Below, piece after piece: positions 1 through 4,786 of a DNA stretch of 5,822 bases. Origin of the DNA: Euryarchaeota archaeon RBG_13_57_23 (GTDB lineage: Archaea; Thermoplasmatota; Thermoplasmata; UBA10834); assembly GCA_001800675.1 (NCBI GenBank), contig MGVW01000012.1:1-5822 (forward strand), given 5' to 3'. The first letter of the stretch is position 1. Each line of letters starts with the position of its first letter. Position numbers and translations under genes: made by a program. Under the pieces are notes generated by a model, which made no database searches, was not told the DNA's origin, and saw only the letters and a program-made list of their open reading frames with translations.

Positions 1-55
1 GGTAGGCGGCTACAGGGGAGTCGATGCCTCCGGACATGAGCACGAGCCCGCGCAA
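1..55 (-). CDS. ThiI-like PP-loop sulfurtransferase, N-terminal fragment (runs off the window)
   Basis: Only the first 18 codons are present. They read MRGLVLMSGGIDSPVAAY from a TTG start at 55-53. SGGIDSP is the ATP-pyrophosphatase (PP-loop) signature, and the form followed by VAAY is typical of ThiI, which adenylates tRNA U8 for 4-thiouridine synthesis. Full-length ThiI carries a ferredoxin-like and THUMP region of about 170 residues before this loop. Here the loop starts at about residue 7, so this would be a THUMP-less, PP-loop-only version. The TTG directly follows the TGA of the E1-like gene, and a GGTGAT Shine-Dalgarno match lies at the right distance. A GTG (43-41) or ATG (37-35) start is possible but further from the SD. 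The E1-like neighbour supports a sulfur-transfer role. Other PP-loop enzymes cannot be excluded from 18 residues. Confidence 0.7.
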   Translation of the reverse strand, partial: MRGLVLMSGGIDSPVAAY

Positions 56-1060
56 TCAATCACCGATGTATTTTGAGAACACTGTCTTTGCCTTCGCTAT
101 GTCCGTCGTTCCGGCGACAATCGTTCTGCCGTCTGCGAACACGGTCAGATCGACGTCCCTCGAGCTGAATCTGAGGACGCCATCTGCGAGCTTCGCATCG
201 CCCAATCTGGACAGCTGCTTCCGTAGATCCGAAAGGCCGCCCTGTAGTTCTCTGGCGGGTACAATCTGGACTGCGTTCCTACCGCATAGCGAGGCGGCGA
301 ACTTCCTCTCCCTCGCATCGAGGTACTTGAAATCTCGTTTGGCACAGGTCTGGCACGCAGGGTTCTTCTTGACATTGATTTTCTGGAACTCACCGAGCCA
401 GACATCTAGAACCATGAGTTCTTTCATCGGCTCCTTCCCCTGCATGATCTTGAATGCCTCCGTCACCTCAAGTGAGGCCACTAACGCTGGGAGCGTGTTG
501 ACGATGCCCACGGTGTCGCATGTCGGGAGCTGACCGGGCTGAGGCAGCGCGGGGAAGACGCATCTGAGACATGGCCCCTTGGGAACAACAGGCATCAGCA
601 TCCCTGTCACGCCCACTGCGCCCGCGTACACCCACGGTATTGTGTGCTTCACGCACGCGTCATTGACCAGGAATCTTGTGTCCATGTTGTCCGTGGCGTC
701 GAGGACCACGGTCGCCCCTTTGACCAGCTTCTCGATGTTAGCGAAGCTGATATCCACAACACGTCCTTCGATTTCGACGTCCGAGTTGATCTCCTTCAGT
801 ATTTCCTCTGCAACCTTCGCCTTGGGTCTGCCAACGTCCCGTTCCGAGAAGAGCGTCTGCCTCTGGAGATTGGACAGGTCCACGATGTCCCTGTCCGCCA
901 CGAGCACCTGGCCCACCCCTGCTCTTACCAAGAAGGATAATGCATTAGTGCCTAGGGCACCACACCCGATGACGACAGCTCTGCTCTTCTCGAGCTTCTT
1001 CTGTCCCCCCGGCCCTATCTCGGGAAGAAGTATCTGCCTGGAGTACCTGTTCTCTTTCAC
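56..1060 (-). CDS. ThiF/MoeB/HesA-family E1-like adenylyltransferase (UbaA-type)
   Basis: A 334-residue E1-like enzyme that would adenylate the C-terminal Gly-Gly of a small beta-grasp sulfur carrier (ThiS, MoaD or archaeal SAMP). Visible in order: the RYSRQILLPEIG opening (5-16), the nucleotide loop GCGALG (32-37), D56/D58 with the SNLQRQ motif (63-68), K80, D124 of the DATDN motif, zinc cysteine pairs CLRC (164-167) and CQTC (236-239), and a candidate catalytic C181 in a TCDTVGIV context. A further domain of about 80 residues from LCGRN (258-262) resembles the C-terminal extension of Bacillus-type ThiF, and the length fits that group. The start is GTG at 1060, the only start codon after an in-frame TAA, and it places RYSRQ correctly. 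No SD is visible. The acceptor (ThiS, MoaD or SAMP) is not in the window, so the pathway (tRNA thiolation, molybdopterin or thiamine) is undecided. The following ThiI-like gene favours tRNA thiolation. Confidence 0.93.
   Translation of the reverse strand: MKENRYSRQILLPEIGPGGQKKLEKSRAVVIGCGALGTNALSFLVRAGVGQVLVADRDIVDLSNLQRQTLFSERDVGRPKAKVAEEILKEINSDVEIEGRVVDISFANIEKLVKGATVVLDATDNMDTRFLVNDACVKHTIPWVYAGAVGVTGMLMPVVPKGPCLRCVFPALPQPGQLPTCDTVGIVNTLPALVASLEVTEAFKIMQGKEPMKELMVLDVWLGEFQKINVKKNPACQTCAKRDFKYLDARERKFAASLCGRNAVQIVPARELQGGLSDLRKQLSRLGDAKLADGVLRFSSRDVDLTVFADGRTIVAGTTDIAKAKTVFSKYIGD
59..64 (-). promoter_or_regulatory. Shine-Dalgarno site for the ThiI-like gene
   Basis: The minus strand reads GGTGAT, a match to the archaeal anti-Shine-Dalgarno (complement AGGAGGTGATC), three bases before the TTG at 55-53. 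It lies inside the last codons of the upstream gene. It is the reason for preferring TTG over the downstream GTG and ATG, and it implies translational coupling. Confidence 0.5.
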
Positions 1061-1084
1061 TGGAGGGTGGAATGGTCCATGGCC

Positions 1085-1092
1085 ATATTAAT
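1085..1092 (-). promoter_or_regulatory. Possible internal TATA box for the E1-like gene
   Basis: The minus strand reads ATTAATAT in the 35-base gap between the SHMT and E1-like genes, centred about 28 bases before the GTG start. That spacing would place the transcription start near the start codon, giving a leaderless message, which would fit the missing Shine-Dalgarno. A short AT-rich box can arise by chance, so this is tentative. Confidence 0.3.
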
Positions 1093-1095
1093 GGC

Positions 1096-2310
1096 TTATC
1101 TGAGGCGGTAGGCCATGTCGAACCTTCCTCTCATGGACTTGACCTGTCTTCTGACGTTCCTTCCCTTTGCGGCCTCCATGTAGAGGTCTGCCAGTTCGGG
1201 GATGTCCTTCTCCTTGAGCCCCAGTCTCGTGATCTCCGCGGTCCCGAGCCTCCCGACGGCGTCGATTATCAGGTTGGATTTCTCCAACCTGACTGAGAAG
1301 TCGTTTATCGTGAGGCCGTAGATCGCCTTCAGCTCCCTTCTGTCCATGAGGAGCTGGTGAGACCGCGAGAATCCGAGTTCCTCGAACATGATCGGAAAAC
1401 CTCTCTCCTTGAGTTCTCGCCCGAGCTTCTTGGAATTCTTCACAACCTGCTTCGCGTACTGCGGGCCGAACCTCTTCATCTCTATGAGGGCCTGTCCGAG
1501 CGACGCCACCCGGTTCCAGTGAACGTTGTCGACCACGCGCCAGGTGAGGTTCTTCCTGATCCTCCCGTCCAGCTCCTTCGAATCTGTGACTATCAGTCCT
1601 CCCTGGGGCCCGAAGAAGGTTTTATGTGTAGAGCCATATAATATTTGCGCCCCCTCCTTGAGGGGCTTCTGGAACTCGCCGCCGGCGATCAGGCCCAGCA
1701 CGTGCGCACCATCATAGGCGAGCGTGGCGCCGACCGCTTTGCACGCCTCCGCGACCGGCTTCATGTCGTAAGGGAACAGTATCAACGACGCTCCGAGGAT
1801 CACCAATCTGGGCTTTTCTTTCCGAATCGTCTGCGACGCCTTGTCGGCGTCGAGGTTCCACGCATCAGCATCGAAAGGAAGCTGCACGGCCTTGAGTCCG
1901 AGAATGTCAGGTATGTACTTCTGGGCGTACCCGTCGTAACCCCCGAACTCGTCGGATATGGCCGCCACCTTGTCCCCGCGCTTCGTCGTTGCGACAATTG
2001 TGATCATGGCCGCTATGTGTCCTGAAAGCGGTTGCACGCAAGCGTATCTCGATCTGAAAACTTCCCTGCAGACCTGTTCGCACTTCCTCTCGACGTCAGT
2101 GGTGATACGCGTACCCCTGTAAGAGTTCTCCATGTACTCGCCGGCGTACTCGGCCTCTATAGGTAGAGTATACCTGTTCACGAAGTCGGATGACAGCAGC
2201 GCGCGCACCTGCGGGCTCGTCATGTTCTCCGATGGCAGGAGGTTGATCGAGTCCTCCACTCTCCACTTCTCTTGAGCCCGCATGCTGTCTAAGAAGTAAG
2301 TGTTCTTCAT
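1096..2310 (-). CDS. glyA: Serine hydroxymethyltransferase family protein (divergent), PLP-dependent
   Basis: A 404-residue fold-type I PLP enzyme. SHMT interconverts serine and glycine and passes the one-carbon unit to a pterin (tetrahydromethanopterin or tetrahydrofolate in archaea). Seen: NLLPSEN (23-29, the LIASEN equivalent), QPLSGH (93-98), cofactor Asp and His in DGAH (200-203), the Schiff-base lysine K230 in STHKTFFGPQGG, and the carboxylate-binding R354 in GRLGTAEITRLG. The stretch 199-238 closely resembles methanogen SHMT. Two canonical parts differ: the AEGYPGKRYYGG-type loop is replaced around residues 47-70, and the AHGGHLTHG-type histidine segment reads DEFGGYDGYA (120-129), putting Tyr where the cofactor-stacking His usually lies. 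The protein is also slightly shorter than methanogen SHMT (about 425-430). The ATG start has GGGGAAG just upstream (2317-2311). Family membership is firm; true SHMT activity is less so, and a related aldolase is possible. Confidence 0.87.
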   Translation of the reverse strand: MKNTYFLDSMRAQEKWRVEDSINLLPSENMTSPQVRALLSSDFVNRYTLPIEAEYAGEYMENSYRGTRITTDVERKCEQVCREVFRSRYACVQPLSGHIAAMITIVATTKRGDKVAAISDEFGGYDGYAQKYIPDILGLKAVQLPFDADAWNLDADKASQTIRKEKPRLVILGASLILFPYDMKPVAEACKAVGATLAYDGAHVLGLIAGGEFQKPLKEGAQILYGSTHKTFFGPQGGLIVTDSKELDGRIRKNLTWRVVDNVHWNRVASLGQALIEMKRFGPQYAKQVVKNSKKLGRELKERGFPIMFEELGFSRSHQLLMDRRELKAIYGLTINDFSVRLEKSNLIIDAVGRLGTAEITRLGLKEKDIPELADLYMEAAKGRNVRRQVKSMRGRFDMAYRLR

Positions 2311-2345
2311 CTTCCCCAGACGGGATTCGCGGGCCCGTATTTGAA

Positions 2346-2525
2346 TCAGTTGTTCAATCTGAGGCTCGTCTCTAAACCGTGGGTGTTGGCGGGGAACTCC
2401 GGGTCCTCCTCTTCGAAGTCCTCTTCCATGACGACGTTCACTAGCACGTTCACAATCTCGCGTAGCTGTTTCACGTCCTCCCTGAGACGCTCTATCTCAG
2501 CAAGGAGCTCTTTGTCATCTGCCAA
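2346..2525 (-). CDS. Small coiled-coil protein of unknown function (59 aa)
   Basis: A 59-residue frame that starts at TTG (2525-2523) and ends at TGA. I do not recognise a family. Residues 7-32 form a regular heptad pattern with hydrophobic residues at 7, 11, 14, 18, 21, 25, 28 and 32 (L, I, L, V, L, V, L, V) and charged residues elsewhere, so a short parallel or antiparallel coiled coil is likely. A very acidic stretch (34-43) and a polar tail follow. Support for coding: an in-frame TAG lies nine codons upstream, TTG is the first usable start after it, and a strong purine tract AAGGGGGG sits five bases before it. The frame also fills the gap between Csl4 and SHMT on the operon strand. An antisense frame over the same DNA is a Ser/Thr-rich shadow. 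RpoL often sits beside Csl4 in archaea, but this is not RpoL. Confidence 0.75.
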   Translation of the reverse strand: MADDKELLAEIERLREDVKQLREIVNVLVNVVMEEDFEEEDPEFPANTHGLETSLRLNN

Positions 2526-2530
2526 TCCAG

Positions 2531-2538
2531 CCCCCCTT
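2531..2538 (-). promoter_or_regulatory. Shine-Dalgarno site for the small coiled-coil gene
   Basis: The minus strand reads AAGGGGGG, followed by CTGGA and then TTG. The five-base spacing and the absence of any other start codon after the upstream TAG decide the TTG start. Confidence 0.55.
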
Positions 2539-2587
2539 CTGATATAGCTCTATCTAGCTCATGCGATAAGAGTCTTTCCTAATACGG

Positions 2588-3154
2588 TCAGAAGTTGCGG
2601 TAGTCGTCCGCAACCTTCCGGTCCTCCGTTCTATCGCACTTGTCGCAGTACAGGCTCCTGCCCTTGCGCTCCAAGGGCGACCTGCAACGCCCGCAATGGG
2701 CTCTGATCACTCCGAAGTGCGGTCCAGCCGTTGACAGCTGAACGGACGGCTCCGCCTGGATGACCGACGCCCTGATGAGGTCGCCTGGTCTCATCAAGTC
2801 CCCTGCGTCCTCTACATACGAGCTCGATATCTTGGAGACGTGCACGGAGGCCAGGGTCTCGCTCGACACGTCCCTGTCCCTGCCTTCCTGCTTCAAGATG
2901 CTCACGATCGCCATCGCCGGCTTCGTGTCGGAGACCTCTCCAAGGACGACATCGCCTTCCTGGAGCACCACGGGCGGGTTGTCCAGGAGTATCTTCGCAA
3001 CCTTCTCCCTCGCGTCCAGGTCGAGCTCACCTACTGTGCTCGCATAGACTTTGCCGTCCATCTCGTAGGTGCCCTCTCCGGACATGTATTCCTCTGCTAT
3101 CGCAACCTCGTCTCCCGGAAGCACTCTCTTGCCAGTTCTTGCCAGCTGAATCAC
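2588..3154 (-). CDS. csl4: Exosome complex RNA-binding subunit Csl4
   Basis: A 188-residue Csl4, one of the two S1-type cap proteins (with Rrp4) of the archaeal exosome, which degrades and tails RNA 3'-5' in the cytoplasm. The N-terminal domain carries the hallmark VLPGD (11-15) and GEGTYE (26-31) motifs. A middle S1-like beta-barrel covers roughly 65-145, from EGDVVLGEV to the RPGDLIRASVI segment. The C-terminal zinc ribbon has cysteines at 154, 157, 170 and 173 in a CGRC...CDKC arrangement. All domains are complete and the length is normal for archaeal Csl4. Translation starts at GTG immediately after the TAG of the upstream methyltransferase gene, with no gap and no strong SD, so translational coupling is likely. 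In archaea Csl4 recruits DnaG and substrate RNA to the hexameric Rrp41/42 ring (family knowledge). Confidence 0.95.
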   Translation of the reverse strand: MIQLARTGKRVLPGDEVAIAEEYMSGEGTYEMDGKVYASTVGELDLDAREKVAKILLDNPPVVLQEGDVVLGEVSDTKPAMAIVSILKQEGRDRDVSSETLASVHVSKISSSYVEDAGDLMRPGDLIRASVIQAEPSVQLSTAGPHFGVIRAHCGRCRSPLERKGRSLYCDKCDRTEDRKVADDYRNF

Positions 3155-3751
3155 CTATCTCTCAAACCTTAGGAGAACCACTGAAATCGTTTCTACCGGC
3201 TTTCTGTGGAATTCGAACGCATATGGAATCTCGAATTTATACTTTTTGACCGCCACAGCGCGCGCGCCCAGAGAGGAAACCATCTGCTGGACGAACTCCT
3301 CAGTGCCGTCGTTGTGGAGTGAGTACGCTCGCGGGGCGAGCTCTAGGGCCTTCTTTATGAAGGCACGGTCAGCATTCTTGGACTGAGCGCCAAAGGGAGG
3401 GTTTTGTAGGACTGTGTCGAACCTGCCGCCGACCTCGGTGACGTCCCCCTCCTCGAAATCGACGATCAGCTGCAGGGCCTGCGCGTTCTCGTTCGCTATC
3501 CTGACCGCTTCTGGGTCCAGATCGACTCCGAGAGCGTCCTTCGCCCCGAGCATCTTCGCTCCTATGGCGAAAATCCCGTTCCCGCAGCCGAGATCTACCA
3601 CGGATTTGCTCTCGATGTCTCCTGCCGTGGAAGCTTCCCAGAGCATGTCGGCCGCCACGTGCGCGGGCGTGGCATACTGCTCGAGCCTGGCGGACTGCTT
3701 GGGCAGAGGAGCCAGCTTCTGTAGGGCGATTTCAAGCTGCTGTTTCTTCAT
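3155..3751 (-). CDS. METTL5-like RNA N6-adenine methyltransferase
   Basis: A 198-residue class I SAM-dependent methyltransferase. Residues 1-13 (MKKQQLEIALQKL) and the LEQYATP segment (23-29) are typical of the archaeal METTL5 homologues. The SAM-binding loop is DLGCGNG (53-59), with an acidic D77/D79 at the end of the second strand, and the catalytic QNPPFG (116-121) marks N6-adenine chemistry. Human METTL5 methylates an adenosine in 18S rRNA helix 44 together with TRMT112; by analogy this enzyme probably makes m6A near the decoding site of 16S rRNA (inference). I chose the ATG at 3751-3749 because it gives the conserved N-terminus and has an AGGTG Shine-Dalgarno nearby. A GTG at 3790 would add 13 non-conserved residues and overlap the GTPase gene. 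Its neighbour Csl4 also acts on RNA. Confidence 0.92.
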   Translation of the reverse strand: MKKQQLEIALQKLAPLPKQSARLEQYATPAHVAADMLWEASTAGDIESKSVVDLGCGNGIFAIGAKMLGAKDALGVDLDPEAVRIANENAQALQLIVDFEEGDVTEVGGRFDTVLQNPPFGAQSKNADRAFIKKALELAPRAYSLHNDGTEEFVQQMVSSLGARAVAVKKYKFEIPYAFEFHRKPVETISVVLLRFER

Positions 3752-3759
3752 CGAGAACA

Positions 3760-3764
3760 CACCT
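3760..3764 (-). promoter_or_regulatory. Shine-Dalgarno site for the METTL5-like gene
   Basis: The minus strand reads AGGTG eight bases before the ATG at 3751. It lies in the 31-base gap after the GTPase stop codon and supports this ATG over the GTG at 3790. Confidence 0.5.
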
Positions 3765-3782
3765 GATGCGCGGGATCGACCC

Positions 3783-4610
3783 TCAGCCACCTCTGGCCTC
3801 GTCGATCATCTTCCAGCGCCTGAGCTTGTTCACCTCGGAGACGTCCCGTCCGTGGATGTCTCTTTCGATGTCGGACAGGTACTCGATGGCCATGAGCAGG
3901 GAGTCCTTAGAAGGGGCGTTGACGTTGACCTTAGCCTTGTTGAACTCTCTCTCGACTATCTCCATCGCCCGCTGAGTATCTCCGTATTGCTCGCAGAAAT
4001 CGCTGACGACATCGTCGATGGCCTGTGCGAGAGAGGCTTCGGTGAGGTCTCCAGCGCCCTTCTTGTCTCCGAGGTCGGACGAGAGCATCATCTCGCCTAT
4101 CTTTCTGAAAGTAGCCTCGACGTTCGTGCCAGTCTTAGCGCTGCAGTAGATGACTGGCATCTCGGCCTTGTTGGATATCTCGCTCATATGCGTCGTGGCA
4201 GGATTGTTCTCTCTAACCAGGTCGGTCTTATTACCCACGAGCAGCACCGGTGCTGTTGGGCAAATCTCGCTCACCTCGGGAAGCCAGAAATCCACGGCTG
4301 CCTTGATAGTCTCCGGCCGCGTGAGGTCCGTGACCATGACCACACCATGTGCCCCGGTTAGTCCTTGGATCCTCATCTTCTTGTAGTCTTTCTGTCCAAG
4401 TATGTCCCAGAGCATGATCGTGAGGTAGACAGTCTTGTCAGGCATGCTGTACTCGACATCCCTCTTGCTGACCTTGGCACCGATCGTGGCGATGTATTTG
4501 TCGTCGAATACATCGATCACGAATCTCCTTATCAGTGAGGTCTTGCCGACAGAAGAGTCGCCGACCAGTGCGACCTTCTTGATGTATCGCTTGGATTTTA
4601 TGATGCTCAG
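3783..4610 (-). CDS. Ras/Rab-like small GTPase with C-terminal extension, apparent CTG start
   Basis: A 275-residue Ras-superfamily GTPase, first gene of the minus-strand series. From the CTG at 4610: P-loop GDSSVGKT (17-24), switch I Thr in ATIGAK (T42), G3 as WDILGQ (68-73) instead of the Rab-type DTAGQ, G4 NKTD (127-130) and G5 SAK (157-159). The G domain ends near residue 175. A further 100 or so residues are mostly helical and charged, with no lipidation cysteine, and the protein ends in Arg-Gly-Gly. The reading frame is open from the TAA at 4673-4671, but has no ATG, GTG or TTG before the P-loop; the first GTG, at 4520, would remove it. CTG at 4610 gives the expected N-terminus just before KSKRYIKKVALVGD. 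Such Rab-like proteins are common in Thermoplasmatota, usually without known function. A one-base error upstream could instead link it to a TTG at 4656. Confidence 0.88.
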   Translation of the reverse strand: MSIIKSKRYIKKVALVGDSSVGKTSLIRRFVIDVFDDKYIATIGAKVSKRDVEYSMPDKTVYLTIMLWDILGQKDYKKMRIQGLTGAHGVVMVTDLTRPETIKAAVDFWLPEVSEICPTAPVLLVGNKTDLVRENNPATTHMSEISNKAEMPVIYCSAKTGTNVEATFRKIGEMMLSSDLGDKKGAGDLTEASLAQAIDDVVSDFCEQYGDTQRAMEIVEREFNKAKVNVNAPSKDSLLMAIEYLSDIERDIHGRDVSEVNKLRRWKMIDEARGG

Positions 4611-4668
4611 AGTGATCCCAGCCCAGAACGATTGACGGGGGTTCGGCGTTCGACAAATATGCGATTCG

Positions 4669-4678
4669 ATTTATAAAT
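4669..4678. promoter_or_regulatory. Palindromic TATA box in the divergent promoter region
   Basis: ATTTATAAAT reads identically on both strands and matches the archaeal TATA consensus. On the minus strand it predicts transcription starting near 4648, about 38 bases before the GTPase CTG. On the plus strand it predicts a start near 4700, about 85 bases before the coiled-coil gene. No other comparable AT-rich box exists between the two genes, so it may serve one or both. Direction cannot be fixed by sequence alone. Confidence 0.6.
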
Positions 4679-4714
4679 ACATAAACCTTTGCTAGAGGGC
4701 TGAGTCAGTTGTAA

Positions 4715-4746
4715 GGAACCTCCCGCGGAGTGGTATTCCGGGTTCC
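4715..4746 (+). repeat. Inverted repeat in the leader of the plus-strand gene
   Basis: GGAACC (4715-4720) and GGTTCC (4741-4746) are perfect six-base complements flanking a 20-base interior. Inside, CTCC (4720-4723) pairs with GGAG (4727-4730) over a three-base loop, and CCGG at 4738-4741 can pair with CCGG at 4748-4751. If transcription starts near 4700 this would fold in the 5' leader about 40 bases before the ATG. It could be an operator or an RNA structure. No poly-T tract follows, so it is not a simple terminator. Confidence 0.4.
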
Positions 4747-4786
4747 ATCCGGCGCGATTTGAGAAGCAAAAGCTCAATACAACATA

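Noticed and set aside
579..1091. A plus-strand open frame opposite the N-terminal part of the E1-like gene
   Set aside because: The minus-strand frame has all E1 motifs, and the plus-strand translation has no recognisable family.
2330..2337. CGGGCCCG palindrome upstream of the SHMT gene
   Set aside because: An eight-base GC palindrome is expected by chance in GC-rich DNA. No T tract or further pairing suggests a terminator or operator.
2341..2547. A 68-codon plus-strand frame in the Csl4-SHMT gap
   Set aside because: It is Ser/Thr-rich shadow sequence. The opposite strand gives a regular coiled coil with SD and start in the operon orientation.
3414..4361. A 315-codon open frame on the plus strand
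   Set aside because: It is antisense to the METTL5-like and GTPase genes, which carry clear motifs on the other strand. Its translation is low-complexity Ser/Leu/Arg-rich and shows no domain.
4684..4758. Possible tRNA suggested by GGTTCCATCC, which resembles a T-arm
   Set aside because: The T-stem does not pair beyond one base in the tRNA register, the flanking seven-base segments are not complementary as an acceptor stem, and no D-arm or anticodon arm is visible.
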